The notes beneath the pieces are model-generated. The model was not told the origin of the DNA and searched no databases. It saw nothing but the letters and a program-made list of their open reading frames with translations. Made by a program: the position numbers and the translations under genes. Below are positions 1 to 7,558 of a DNA stretch of 34,308 bases, piece after piece. How positions within the stretch are numbered: position 1 is the first letter of the stretch; each line of letters opens with the position of its first letter. The DNA is from JBFGCT01 sp041581055 (GTDB taxonomy: Bacteria; Actinomycetota; Acidimicrobiia; Acidimicrobiales; Ilumatobacteraceae): contig JBFGCT010000021.1 of NCBI GenBank assembly GCA_041581055.1, positions 1 through 34,308 of the forward strand, given 5' to 3'.

Positions 1-680
1 ACCGCGCTTCGAGCCGGGGTCGGCTCGACCGGAGCGGTGGGGATGGATGCAGTCTTGATGACCGTCGCCCCTCCCGTGCGCAGCGCGGCGTCCACGCGCA
101 GCTGATCGAGCGTCGTGCTGAAGCTGGCCTGCTGCACGACCAATGCGTCCCTGACCGTCCGGTCCTCGGCGGCATCGATCTGGACCTGCAACTGAGCGAT
201 CGCTAGCTGCACCTCGTCGGCGGCCGCCAGTAGGTCCTGGATCGATTGGTCGCGCCGGATCTCGATGTAGGCCTCGGCGTACGCGTTGGCATACGCCGCC
301 GCGTTCGAGGCGTTCTCGTCCAATACGGTGATGCGGATCACGTCGGTTTCGCCGATCGGCGCAACGTCGGCCTCCGGCGGCGGCACCGACAGCCCGAGCT
401 CTTTTTGCGCCTGCAACCGGGTTTGCTCGCCGTTGATGACCTGGACCTCGGTCTCGATCGTCCGGCGGCCGACCGATGTCTGTGCCGACTCGAACAAGGC
501 GTCGTTGCCCCGCGGCTGGAGCAGCACCAGCGCGTCGGCCGAGTACACGGGCGTCTGCATGGCCGAGAGGACGATCGAGGTCGCGGACGCAATCAGGACT
601 GCCCCGAGGACGAGCCATCGTCGGCGGAGGACCACGTGGCCGTAGTCCCGAAGGGTCATTTGAGAGCGTTCTTCAGCCAT
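1..680 (-). CDS. Wzz/CapA-type polysaccharide chain-length regulator, N-terminal part
   Basis: The reverse strand reads open from an ATG at 680 to the window edge, about 226 residues, so the C-terminus is missing. The protein starts MAEERSQMTLRDYGHVVLRR, followed by a hydrophobic membrane segment (about residues 22-40, WLVLGAVLIASATSIVLSA) and then a periplasm-type stretch with YSADALVLLQPRG. This is the usual start of Wzz/YveK proteins, which set the chain length of exported polysaccharide. The rest is helical (many A, E, Q, L), fitting the extracytoplasmic helical region. It starts 14 nt after the stop of the upstream polymerase-like gene, so the two are probably one operon. Whether a BY-kinase domain follows cannot be seen. 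The family call is fairly safe; the polysaccharide involved is unknown. Confidence 0.75.
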   Translation of the reverse strand, partial: MAEERSQMTLRDYGHVVLRRRWLVLGAVLIASATSIVLSAMQTPVYSADALVLLQPRGNDALFESAQTSVGRRTIETEVQVINGEQTRLQAQKELGLSVPPPEADVAPIGETDVIRITVLDENASNAAAYANAYAEAYIEIRRDQSIQDLLAAADEVQLAIAQLQVQIDAAEDRTVRDALVVQQASFSTTLDQLRVDAALRTGGATVIKTASIPTAPVEPTPARSA

Positions 681-694
681 AATCTGCAGCGAGC

Positions 695-2068
695 CTAACG
701 GTCGCCGATGGAGACGCCTCGTTCACGCGGCGATACGAGATGCCGCCCCTGTTCGCCGGTCGTCGCCGCGGGCCGTTCGCGACGATTCGTGCCAGCAACG
801 CGATAGGCGAGGTACGCGAGCACGCCCGCGACGACTGCGGTACGACCGAGGACGAATAGACTCTGCGGTCCGCGCTCGTAGTAGATCACGACGATGAGGA
901 ACCCCATGCCGACGATCGTGCGCACGGGGGTGACCTGGCGCAGGAACCGATCGAGCAGCGCGACGGCCACCCCGAACAAGCCTGCGATGAACATGATCCA
1001 GAACGGTCCGCCCCACGCCAGCCAGACCCCGAGATGGGTCGGGAGGTAGTCGGTCCGGAGGAGTTTGTACTTGCTGACCACGTACGCCTCCTCGTTGCGC
1101 GATGTCACATCGAGCTGCAACTTGCCGGGATTCAGCGCGGACGGGATCGCAAGACCAACCGAGTTCTGGATCGTGGCAAAGCCGACGGGATCGCCGCCGT
1201 TCTCCTGGGCCGCGAGCACGAGTGCGCCGAACGCGTTGCCGTCGACTCGGTACACGTAGTCGTCGAGAAGTCCGCTGTAAGCCGACCCCGACGCGAAGCC
1301 GGTCAGCCCCCCCACGAGCGCGGTCGCCCGGTCGACCGGCGTCGCCCCGGCAGCGAACTCCTGCCGACCCGAGTCGACGCGCGCGGAGGACACCATCGCC
1401 GTCACGACCAGTACGAACAACACCGCGAAACGCTTCGAGGCGTCGGAGAAGCTTCGCCCGCCGTGGCGATCGATGGCGTACAGGATCAGGACCGAACCAG
1501 CGACGATCGCAAGACGTTGGCCGAGCAGTGCGAGCGCGATCGCCTGCGCCATCAGCACGGGGAGCACGTGCCCGGACCGGATTGCCACACTTGCCGCGAA
1601 CACCGCGACCGCGAGCAAGACGAACTCACCGGTGAGACCACTCTCGAGGTAGCTGCCCTGCCTGTTGCTTCCCGGAACGAACCCGCGGCCGAGCGTGGCG
1701 ATGTAGTACAGCGGCACTGCGAACAGCGCGGCGACGCGCCAGCTGACGAACGCACGGTCGGTTGCCGAGGGTTCGTCGGGGATCCCATCCACCTGGCGCC
1801 ATCGCAGCGCGAAGCAGTACGACACCGCAAAGACGAACACTGCCGGGCTCGAGATCCAGAGAAAATCGTCGGCCATCTGGCGCGTCAACAGGGTCCGGTA
1901 CTGCCCCTCGGTGATTCGGTTGAGTATCTCACCGCCGATATGAAACCCGATCATCATCAACAGGAAGAGGTAGCCGAAATGGGTGATGCGTTTCCGGCGG
2001 ACGACCAACGACATGACCGCGAGCGCGGACCCGTACCAGCACAAGGCCCAGAGCAACGCGTTCGACAT
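695..2068 (-). CDS. O-antigen polymerase/ligase-like integral membrane protein
   Basis: This 457-residue protein has about ten or more hydrophobic segments, beginning at residue 5 and ending near residue 425, and then a basic hydrophilic tail. Late in the protein the stretch TDYLPTHLGVWLAWGGPFW resembles the conserved region of Wzy-like polymerases, where a large loop precedes a membrane segment. The family joins lipid-linked oligosaccharide repeats or similar glycans at the outer face of the membrane. The neighbours, a Wzz-like protein 14 nt downstream and a glycosyltransferase upstream, support an exopolysaccharide role. The ATG at 2068 lies 8 nt after a TAGCCT -10-like hexamer, so the transcript may be leaderless. 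Sequence similarity in this family is weak, so the exact reaction remains open. Confidence 0.65.
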   Translation of the reverse strand: MSNALLWALCWYGSALAVMSLVVRRKRITHFGYLFLLMMIGFHIGGEILNRITEGQYRTLLTRQMADDFLWISSPAVFVFAVSYCFALRWRQVDGIPDEPSATDRAFVSWRVAALFAVPLYYIATLGRGFVPGSNRQGSYLESGLTGEFVLLAVAVFAASVAIRSGHVLPVLMAQAIALALLGQRLAIVAGSVLILYAIDRHGGRSFSDASKRFAVLFVLVVTAMVSSARVDSGRQEFAAGATPVDRATALVGGLTGFASGSAYSGLLDDYVYRVDGNAFGALVLAAQENGGDPVGFATIQNSVGLAIPSALNPGKLQLDVTSRNEEAYVVSKYKLLRTDYLPTHLGVWLAWGGPFWIMFIAGLFGVAVALLDRFLRQVTPVRTIVGMGFLIVVIYYERGPQSLFVLGRTAVVAGVLAYLAYRVAGTNRRERPAATTGEQGRHLVSPRERGVSIGDR

Positions 2069-2076
2069 CGGCGGTC

Positions 2077-2082
2077 AGGCTA
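2077..2082 (-). promoter_or_regulatory. -10-like box TAGCCT for the polymerase gene
   Basis: On the minus strand TAGCCT is followed by 8 nt and the ATG at 2068. This places the likely transcription start at or next to the start codon, as at many other genes in this window. No convincing -35 is seen. Confidence 0.4.
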
Positions 2083-2166
2083 GCCAGGTCACGACGTTTG
2101 GCCTGCTCGGCTGTCCAGGGGCGGTCGGGCCGCGCCCCCTGAGCACGTTCACCGCGGCCGTTCGGC

Positions 2167-3141
2167 TCAGTGGTCCGTCCCCGGCTCGACCCGGGCGCCA
2201 GAGAGCTGCGCCACCGCGGCGAAGGCCGACTCGCTGAGCCAGCTCGGTCGATCCTCGATGGGCATGCCGTCGGAGATGCGGTCGATGAGCCGCACGAGCT
2301 CGCTGTATCGCCGGGCGAGGTCGGCGAGGCTCTGACTCTCGGCCTTGCTGAACCCTCGCACCCGCCACAGCCAGCCGTACAGGCCGGGCAGCTCGAGCCA
2401 GGCGAAGTTTCGCAGGCGCGATCTGATCGACGAGTCGTCGAACAGCCCGCTTTGCCCGCCGACATGCACGAGCGACGGGATCTCACGGTGCGCCATGCGA
2501 CGGTCGTCGGTCTGGATCAGGACGTTGGCGACCTTGGCCGTGTCGTAGGTGCGATGCTTGAAACCTCGCCGACTGAGTTCGGCCTGTGTGCGGGCGGGCA
2601 GCGCGTTCCACTCGCACTGCTCGAGTCCGACACCCCATCGCTCGAGGTGCTCGCGGAGGTGGGCGGTGCGATACGCCGCGGCATAGGTGACGCCGATGAC
2701 GCGGCCGTCGTCGGTCCACAGGTAGCGTCCCGAAGCGATCTCGAAGTTCTGGGGCATGACCGAGTCGGCGGGCCGGTGCCATATCGGCAGACACGAACAG
2801 GTCGCGACCTCGTCCTCGTTCGGCAGGAGGCTCGACAGGGGCGTCGCGCTGGTCGCCAGCACGTCGGAGTCGATGAAGCAGAAGTACGGGCTCGGCTCCT
2901 CGAGCAGGAGCTTGTCGAGCATGGCGCCGTGGACGATCACGTCGTCGGCGAGCCGGAGTCGCACGTCGACCCGGTCGCCGTGGGCGGCGGCGACGGCTTC
3001 GAGCATCCGCCGTTCGTCGGGGGTGCACCCGTTCGAGACGAGCGTGAAGCGCCAGTCGGTGTGCTCGAGCAGCGACTCGAAGTACGTCAGGAGCTTCGCG
3101 ACCGTGCCCCGCACGTAGATGATCTTGACCCGGGGCCTCAC
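2167..3141 (-). CDS. Glycosyltransferase-like protein (GT-A fold suspected)
   Basis: This 324-residue soluble protein starts with the strand-like VKIIYVRG and carries YFCFIDSDVLAT around residues 85-96. The DSD there fits the metal-binding DxD of GT-A glycosyltransferases that use nucleotide sugars. The N-terminal segment FTLVSNGCTPDERRML also resembles the first Rossmann-like part of such enzymes. GTG at 3141 is the only start in the frame, because a TGA lies about 20 codons upstream. It points towards the polymerase and Wzz genes, so a role in making the same surface glycan is likely. The donor and acceptor cannot be told, and I cannot assign it to a CAZy family by eye. Confidence 0.55.
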   Translation of the reverse strand: MRPRVKIIYVRGTVAKLLTYFESLLEHTDWRFTLVSNGCTPDERRMLEAVAAAHGDRVDVRLRLADDVIVHGAMLDKLLLEEPSPYFCFIDSDVLATSATPLSSLLPNEDEVATCSCLPIWHRPADSVMPQNFEIASGRYLWTDDGRVIGVTYAAAYRTAHLREHLERWGVGLEQCEWNALPARTQAELSRRGFKHRTYDTAKVANVLIQTDDRRMAHREIPSLVHVGGQSGLFDDSSIRSRLRNFAWLELPGLYGWLWRVRGFSKAESQSLADLARRYSELVRLIDRISDGMPIEDRPSWLSESAFAAVAQLSGARVEPGTDH

Positions 3142-3204
3142 GGGGCGACCGGGCCCGGCGTCGACTCGATCAGCGCGGACACCTGCGCCGACACGACGCG
3201 AACC

Positions 3205-3288
3205 TCAGCGACCCATGTTGGGGCGCTTGCCGTGGTTCGCCTTCGAGCGACGCATCCGCGCCTTGCGCTTCTTGGTCTTCTTCGACAT
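3205..3288 (-). CDS. Ribosomal protein bL37 (27 aa)
   Basis: This 27-residue, strongly basic peptide begins MSKKTKKRKARMRRSK and ends ANHGKRPNMGR. The ANHGKRPN motif near the C-terminus is the signature I know from bL37, a very small large-subunit protein found in mycobacterial and other actinobacterial ribosomes, where it sits inside the rRNA near the peptidyl-transferase region. About half of all residues are Lys or Arg, as expected for an rRNA-embedded peptide. The ATG follows a TAGGAT -10-like box by 9 nt. Genes this short are usually missed by automatic calling. The assignment is by recall of the motif, not by alignment. Confidence 0.8.
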   Translation of the reverse strand: MSKKTKKRKARMRRSKANHGKRPNMGR

Positions 3289-3297
3289 AGTCACTCG

Positions 3298-3303
3298 ATC
3301 CTA
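3298..3303 (-). promoter_or_regulatory. -10-like box TAGGAT for bL37
   Basis: TAGGAT on the minus strand, then 9 nt, then the ATG at 3288. No clear Shine-Dalgarno sequence intervenes, which suits a leaderless or near-leaderless mRNA. Confidence 0.45.
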
Positions 3304-3420
3304 CGGCGGCTTGGGTCGAGGCCCAACCGCGACCGCCACCCCCGAGATCATCGCCGCTCCCACGGCGACACTCCACGCGGTCCTCTGCCGAAGTCGCACC
3401 CATTACCCCGAACGAGTCGC

Positions 3421-4068
3421 TCAGCCGTCGGTCATCAGCGCGACCGGGAAGCCCAGATTCACGCCGCCGCGCAAGGTCGCGATGCGGCGCCCTGGTTGGA
3501 CGGCGTCCTTCGGCGCACCGATGCTGTCGGGTCCGAGCAGCGCACACGCCGCGTCGAGATCGGCGACGTTGATCACCAGCCCCCAGAACCTCGCCGGGCC
3601 CTCCGGCGCCTCCGGCCGCTCGACCAGTTCGACGATCAACCCGCCGCGGCCGATGCGATGAAATCCCTGGCGCATGTCGCCCACCTCTCGGATCCGCTTC
3701 AGCTCACAGCCGGTGGCGCCGGTGATCGCCCGTGCCGTTCGCTCGAGGTCATCGGTCAGCACGACGACGTGATCCAGTCCGGAGGCCCCCAGTTCGTGGT
3801 CGGCCCAGACCGGCGGTCCTGGCGCCACGATGTCGGTCGCCAGCCCGTCAACGGTGTCGGCGGGCTCGGCGACGCCGCTGAGCGCCCACCCGACGATGCC
3901 GGCCGCCGATGCGTCGACTCCTGCGGTACCCGGTCTGACGACACGAATCGAGGTTCCGATCAGCGGGACCAACCCATCGGCGTCCACCGCGAGTCCGATC
4001 GACCGCCAGGCATCGGGCTCACCGGCGACCTTCAGCCACTCGACGCTCGCGCTCGGCTCGTCACCCAT
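3421..4068 (-). CDS. VOC-superfamily (glyoxalase/dioxygenase fold) protein, two modules
   Basis: This 215-residue protein contains a clear VOC module in its second half. GLDHVVVLTDDLERTARAIT (about residues 96-115) is the classic first strand and helix, and LIVELVERPE and FWGLVINVADLDAACALLG follow as later strands. The first half (WLKVAGEPDAWRSIGLAVD onward) looks like a more diverged module. VOC proteins bind a metal with His/Glu residues and act as glyoxalases, ring-cleaving dioxygenases, epimerases or resistance proteins. Here H at about 98 and E in VELVE are candidate ligands, but a full metal site is not obvious. The substrate is unknown. The start is fixed by ATG at 4068, 8 nt after a TACGGT box. 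Confidence 0.75.
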   Translation of the reverse strand: MGDEPSASVEWLKVAGEPDAWRSIGLAVDADGLVPLIGTSIRVVRPGTAGVDASAAGIVGWALSGVAEPADTVDGLATDIVAPGPPVWADHELGASGLDHVVVLTDDLERTARAITGATGCELKRIREVGDMRQGFHRIGRGGLIVELVERPEAPEGPARFWGLVINVADLDAACALLGPDSIGAPKDAVQPGRRIATLRGGVNLGFPVALMTDG

Positions 4069-4076
4069 CGCGAGCC

Positions 4077-4082
4077 ACCGTA
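4077..4082 (-). promoter_or_regulatory. -10-like box TACGGT for the VOC gene
   Basis: TACGGT on the minus strand lies 8 nt before the ATG at 4068, the same arrangement as at bL37, the polymerase gene and metG. Confidence 0.4.
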
Positions 4083-4173
4083 TGCCACACCGGCCGTCGC
4101 CGCCGTGGCGATCAGGTCCGGTCGCAGGCGTGCGCCCGGCGCGTCGCGTCGGGTTGCGGTTCCAGGCGGCCGG

Positions 4174-5199
4174 TCAGGTCCAGGCGAGCAAGTCGTCGAC
4201 CGGCAACGTGTTGATGATGCGGTCGAGCGGCACGTCGCACTCGGCGGCGCGGTCACACCCGTGCGGCTGCCACTCGAGCTGCCCGGTCGCGTGGGCGTCG
4301 GTGTCGATCGAGAACCAGCAGCCGTGCTCGACCGCCAGGCGCAGCAGCTCGCGCGGCGGATCGAGCCGCTCCGGCCGGCAGTTGATCTCGACCGCGGTGT
4401 TGAACTGGGCGCAGGCGGCGAACACGTAGTCGGCGTCGAACTCGCTCGGCGGGCGCGCGCCGATCTTGCGGCCCGTGCAATGCCCGAGGATGTCGACGTG
4501 CGGGTTGGCGACCGCCAGCAGCATTCGCTCGGTCATCTCCTTGCGGTCCATCCGCAGCTTGGAGTGCACGCTGGCGACGACGACGTCGAGCCGCTCCAGC
4601 ATCTCGTCGGAGAGGTCGAGCGAGCCGTCGAGCAGGATGTCGACCTCCATCCCGCACAGGACGCGGAAGTCGTGGCCGGCCTCGGCGATCGCCGCGTTCA
4701 CGTCGGCGATCTGCTCGATTTGCTCGCTCAGCCGCTGCTCGTCGAGGCCGTGGGCGATCGTCAGCCGCGCCGAGTGGTCGGTCTGCACGATGTACTCGTG
4801 GCCGAGCGCCATCGCCGTCGTCGCCATCGCCTCGATCGGCGCCCCGCCGTCGCTCCAGGTCGAGTGCAGGTGGCAATCGCCCCGGAGCGCATCCCGATAA
4901 CGCTGCCCCGCGGGCGTGATCTCCACCTGGGACTCGGCCTCGATCTTCGCCAGATAGGCGGGCTCCCGGCCCTCGACGGCGTCGGCGATGACCGCCGCGG
5001 TCGCCTTGCCGATGCCGTCGAGGTCGGTGAGCGTGTCGGCCGCGACGCGCCGCTCGATCTCGTCGGGCGGCGTCGACCGCACGATGTCGAGGGCGCGGGC
5101 GAACGCCTTGGCCTTGAACCCGTTCTCGTGCGCCCGGTCGAGGCAGTGGATCACACGCAAGAGCGCCTGCTCGGGCGTCATCGGCTCGCCTGCGGTCAC
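4174..5199 (-). CDS. HhH + PHP-domain phosphoesterase (PolX C-terminal-like, no polymerase domain)
   Basis: The protein is 341 residues from GTG 5199. An N-terminal helical part with a helix-hairpin-helix (TDLDGIGKATAAVIADA, about residues 57-72) is followed by a complete PHP domain. Visible metal motifs are DCHLHSTWSDGG near residue 110, VQTDHS, GMEVDIL, VASVHSKL, LGHCTGR, and IDTDAHA near the end. This is the HhH and PHP layout of bacterial PolX, where the PHP domain is a Mn-dependent 3'-5' exonuclease or phosphatase, but the nucleotidyltransferase core is absent. ATG at 5181 is an alternative start. I chose the GTG because a TACGAT box stands 7 nt before it. It is divergent from the DUF559-type gene, with a large hairpin between. 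Metal-dependent phosphoesterase activity is likely; its substrate is unknown. Confidence 0.8.
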   Translation of the reverse strand: MTAGEPMTPEQALLRVIHCLDRAHENGFKAKAFARALDIVRSTPPDEIERRVAADTLTDLDGIGKATAAVIADAVEGREPAYLAKIEAESQVEITPAGQRYRDALRGDCHLHSTWSDGGAPIEAMATTAMALGHEYIVQTDHSARLTIAHGLDEQRLSEQIEQIADVNAAIAEAGHDFRVLCGMEVDILLDGSLDLSDEMLERLDVVVASVHSKLRMDRKEMTERMLLAVANPHVDILGHCTGRKIGARPPSEFDADYVFAACAQFNTAVEINCRPERLDPPRELLRLAVEHGCWFSIDTDAHATGQLEWQPHGCDRAAECDVPLDRIINTLPVDDLLAWT

Positions 5200-5206
5200 G
5201 CCGCGG

Positions 5207-5212
5207 ATCGTA
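5207..5212 (-). promoter_or_regulatory. -10-like box TACGAT for the PHP gene
   Basis: TACGAT on the minus strand, 7 nt before GTG 5199. It supports the GTG rather than the internal ATG at 5181. The palindrome at 5241-5291 sits just upstream, near where a -35 or operator would lie. Confidence 0.45.
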
Positions 5213-5240
5213 TCGCCCCACCCCGACCACCCCCTCTCAG

Positions 5241-5291
5241 CGATCTCGGGCCCGATCCTCCCACAGTCCGGGACGATCGGGCCCGAGATCG
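5241..5291. repeat. Palindromic repeat, left copy, of DUF559 cassette 1
   Basis: This is a perfect 17-bp inverted repeat (arms 5241-5257 and 5275-5291, CGATCTCGGGCCCGATC and its complement) around a 17-nt loop whose ends (TCCC/GGGA) can extend the stem. The same 51-nt unit recurs at 6266-6316 with 43 of 51 positions identical, on the other side of the DUF559-type gene. It lies between two divergent genes, so a terminator role here is unlikely. An operator or a REP-like mobile palindrome are the options. Confidence 0.85.
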
Positions 5292-5334
5292 TTGGGGGTT
5301 CCGGATCGGGTCCATCGGGGCCCACCGGGTGGGC

Positions 5335-6243
5335 ATGGACTGGAAGCGCATCGACCGGTGGGCTCGCGACAACCACGGCTTGATCACGCGACCGGCATCG
5401 GGGATGTCGTCATCGGCGTGGCACCGCGCGTTGGACGCCGGACGGCTGATCGGCGTCCACCCCGGGGTGGCCCGATTGCCCGGTACGGCGCCCACCCATG
5501 AGCAAGCGATCGCCGCGGCGGTGCTGTGGGCCGGCCCGGGCGCGTTGGCATCGCATCGGTCGGCGGCGTCGCTTCACGGGATCCCCCGGCCCGAGGACGA
5601 CCCGATCGACATCGTGATCCCACACCGTCGGCACCCGCGCCACGAACGACTCGTGGTCCATCGCCCCACCGACCATCTGCGTCTGACCCCGCAGCGGCGC
5701 GTCGGCATCAGGTGCACCAACATCTTGCGGACGATTCTCGATCTCGGGGCTGTCGACCCCCGGGGGGTCATGCCTGCGGTCGGCCACGTGCTCACCAATC
5801 GGCTCGCCGACCTCAACGCCCTCGAATCAACGGTGATCGACCACTCGTGCCAGGGACGTGCGGGCGTCGGCCCGTTACGTGACGCGGTCGATCGGTGGTC
5901 GATCGACCAGAAGCCGGCGGACTCGGTCCTCGAGCTGGTGATGAACCGGCTCATCGAGCGACACCGGCTCCCCCCGGTCCAGTTCCACGCGTTGATCCGC
6001 GGCTGGGAAGTCGACTTCCGCGTGCTCGGCTCGGTGGTGATCCTGGAGTGCGACGGTTGGGCCTACCACGGCCTCCGGCGCGAGCAGTTCGAGCGGGATC
6101 GTCGACGTGACGCGGAGCTCGTCGCCGACGGCTGGGTCGTCGTCCGGTTCACCTATCGCTCGCTCACGCGGGCGCCGGCGGCGACCGCCCACCGGATCCG
6201 CCAGGCGATCGACCGCTGGGCCGACGTCCGACCGCCGTCGTGA
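5335..6243 (+). CDS. AbiEi-type N-terminal domain + DUF559 (PD-(D/E)XK/Vsr-like) protein
   Basis: This is a 302-residue protein. The N-terminus (RWARDNHGLITRPAS, then LIGVHPGVARLPG near residue 45) matches the winged-helix start of the AbiEi antitoxin-like family. The C-terminus carries a DUF559 nuclease-like core: EVDFRV near 224, LECDGWAYHG near 238, a run of RDRRRD near 255 and GWVVVRFT near 266. The Asp and the E-x-D fit the metal site of the restriction-endonuclease fold. Such two-domain proteins are common and multicopy in Actinobacteria, and their function is not established. The gene is bracketed by matching palindromic repeats, with 43 nt between the left repeat and the ATG. A GTG two codons upstream is an alternative start. 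No partner toxin is seen. Confidence 0.75.
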   Translation: MDWKRIDRWARDNHGLITRPASGMSSSAWHRALDAGRLIGVHPGVARLPGTAPTHEQAIAAAVLWAGPGALASHRSAASLHGIPRPEDDPIDIVIPHRRHPRHERLVVHRPTDHLRLTPQRRVGIRCTNILRTILDLGAVDPRGVMPAVGHVLTNRLADLNALESTVIDHSCQGRAGVGPLRDAVDRWSIDQKPADSVLELVMNRLIERHRLPPVQFHALIRGWEVDFRVLGSVVILECDGWAYHGLRREQFERDRRRDAELVADGWVVVRFTYRSLTRAPAATAHRIRQAIDRWADVRPPS

Positions 6244-6265
6244 ACCCACCGCCCGCGCCGCCGAA

Positions 6266-6316
6266 CGATCTCGGGCCGGATCCTCCCCGCGATCGGGGCG
6301 ATCGGGCCCGAGAACG
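6266..6316. repeat. Palindromic repeat, right copy, of DUF559 cassette 1
   Basis: This is a 51-nt palindrome beginning CGATCTCGGGCC and ending GGGCCCGAGAACG, 22 nt after the stop of the DUF559-type gene. It aligns without gaps to the left copy at 5241-5291 (43 of 51 identical). The loop keeps an inner stem (CCCC/GGGG) although its bases differ. It lacks a following T-run, so it is not a typical intrinsic terminator, though it could still slow transcription ahead of ychF. Confidence 0.8.
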
Positions 6317-6372
6317 CCGGAGCGGGCCCGAGAACGCCGGAGCGGGCCTGGGAACGCCGGAGCGGGCCCGGG
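6304..6372 (+). repeat. 20-bp direct tandem repeat, about 3.4 copies
   Basis: The unit GGGCCCGAGAACGCCGGAGC repeats at 6304, 6324 and 6344 (the third with CT/GG changes), then a partial unit. It grows out of the right arm of the palindrome at 6266-6316, so it probably arose by slippage on that arm. It ends about 26 nt before the ychF -10 box. Confidence 0.9.
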
Positions 6373-6398
6373 TGGGGGGCGGCGCGAGAGCACGTCGG

Positions 6399-6404
6399 TA
6401 GCCT
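6399..6404 (+). promoter_or_regulatory. -10-like box TAGCCT for ychF
   Basis: TAGCCT is followed by 10 nt and the ychF ATG. There is no visible Shine-Dalgarno sequence, so a very short or absent leader is likely. Confidence 0.4.
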
Positions 6405-6414
6405 CTGGCGGCTC

Positions 6415-7503
6415 ATGGAACGATTCGGCTTGGTCGGCCTCCCGAACGCGGGCAAGAGCTCGTTGTACAACGCGCTCACGGGCGGCGGCGCCCTCGCCGC
6501 CCCGTACCCGTTCGCCACCAAGGATCCGAACATCGGCGTCGCCAGGGTTCCCGACGACCGGCTCGACCGCCTGTCGGAGATGTCGCAGTCCAAGCAGACG
6601 ATCCACGCCCAGGTCGAGGTCGTCGACATCGGCGGCCTGGTCGAGGGGGCCAGCCAGGGCGAGGGCCTCGGCAACAAGTTCCTCGCCAACATCCGCGAGG
6701 TCGACGCGATCGTGTTCGTGCTGCGGGCCTTCGAGAACGACGACATCACCGGCCCGTCCGACCCGCTCGAGCACCTCCGCGTCGTCGAGTTGGAGCTCGC
6801 GCTGGCCGACTTGGAGACGGTGGAGAAGCGACTCCACCAGACGCGCCGCTCGGCCAAGCTCGACAAGGGCCACGCCGATGAGGCCGCCAACCTCGAGATC
6901 GCGCTCGCATCGCTCGCCGAGGGGCTCCCGCTCTACCGCGCCGGCCTGAACGACGACGTCCGCGAGGCGCTCGCGCCGTACTTCCTCCTCACCAACCGGC
7001 GGGTGCTCGCCGTCGTCAACGTCGGCGAGGACGATCTGGACTCGATCCCGGAGAAGGAGGCGCTGATCAACGCCGAGTTCAACGACACCGGCGACAACGT
7101 CGAGGTGATCGGCATGTGCGTGCAGCTCGAGGCCGAGGCCGCGGCGATCGCCGACCCGGTCGAGCGGGCCGAGATCCTCGAGGGGTTCGGGCTCGGCGAG
7201 GGGGCGCTGTTCCGGATGGTCCGCAGCGCGTACCACCTGCTCGGGCTGCGCACGTTCCTCACCACCGGCGAGAAGGAGAGCCGGGCGTGGACCTTCTACG
7301 AGGGCTCGACGGCGCCGGTCTGCGCCGGGCGGATCCACACCGACTTCCAGCGCGGGTTCATCAAAGCCGAGGTCGTCCAGTGGGACGAGCTGCTCGAGCT
7401 CGGATCCTGGCAGCGGGGCAAGGAGCTCGGCAAGATCCGGGTGGAGGGCAAGGACTACCTCGCCCAGGACGGCGACGTGATGGAGTTTCGCTTCAACGTC
7501 TGA
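6415..7503 (+). CDS. ychF: Redox-regulated ATPase YchF (OLA1 family)
   Basis: At 362 residues this is full length for the family. It begins MERFGLVGLPNAGKSSLYNA with the P-loop, then VVDIGGLVEGAS (G3), and NVGED near residue 202 at the place where Ras-like GTPases have NKxD. That change is what makes YchF prefer ATP. The C-terminal TGS domain is visible from AWTFYEGSTAPVCAGRIHTD to FRFNV, preceded by a helical region. YchF binds ribosomes and is linked to stress and translation control; its exact role is debated. It heads the rightward gene run, 10 nt after a -10-like box, and is followed 55 nt later by a DUF192 gene. Confidence 0.95.
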   Translation: MERFGLVGLPNAGKSSLYNALTGGGALAAPYPFATKDPNIGVARVPDDRLDRLSEMSQSKQTIHAQVEVVDIGGLVEGASQGEGLGNKFLANIREVDAIVFVLRAFENDDITGPSDPLEHLRVVELELALADLETVEKRLHQTRRSAKLDKGHADEAANLEIALASLAEGLPLYRAGLNDDVREALAPYFLLTNRRVLAVVNVGEDDLDSIPEKEALINAEFNDTGDNVEVIGMCVQLEAEAAAIADPVERAEILEGFGLGEGALFRMVRSAYHLLGLRTFLTTGEKESRAWTFYEGSTAPVCAGRIHTDFQRGFIKAEVVQWDELLELGSWQRGKELGKIRVEGKDYLAQDGDVMEFRFNV

Positions 7504-7546
7504 CACCGGGCGGCCCGGTCGAGCACCGCCCACCCGCCGAACGGGC

Positions 7547-7552
7547 CATACT
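7547..7552 (+). promoter_or_regulatory. -10-like box CATACT for the DUF192 gene
   Basis: CATACT stands 6 nt before ATG 7559, in the short gap after ychF. This suggests a separate leaderless start for the DUF192-rsmI-HAD run. Confidence 0.4.
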
Positions 7553-7558
7553 TCGACC

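Noticed and set aside
2170..6243. A 1357-codon open frame on the plus strand
   Set aside because: Only its last part (from 5335) is a real gene. The rest lies antisense to five genes with recognisable proteins and has the Arg/Asp/Val-rich make-up of a GC-rich shadow frame.
5335..6243. Complete AbiEi/AbiEii toxin-antitoxin pair
   Set aside because: No nucleotidyltransferase toxin gene lies next to either AbiEi-like gene; only the antitoxin-type N-terminal fold is present, fused to a nuclease-like domain.
6304..6372. CRISPR-like array
   Set aside because: The 20-bp units are directly adjacent with no spacers and grow out of a palindrome arm.
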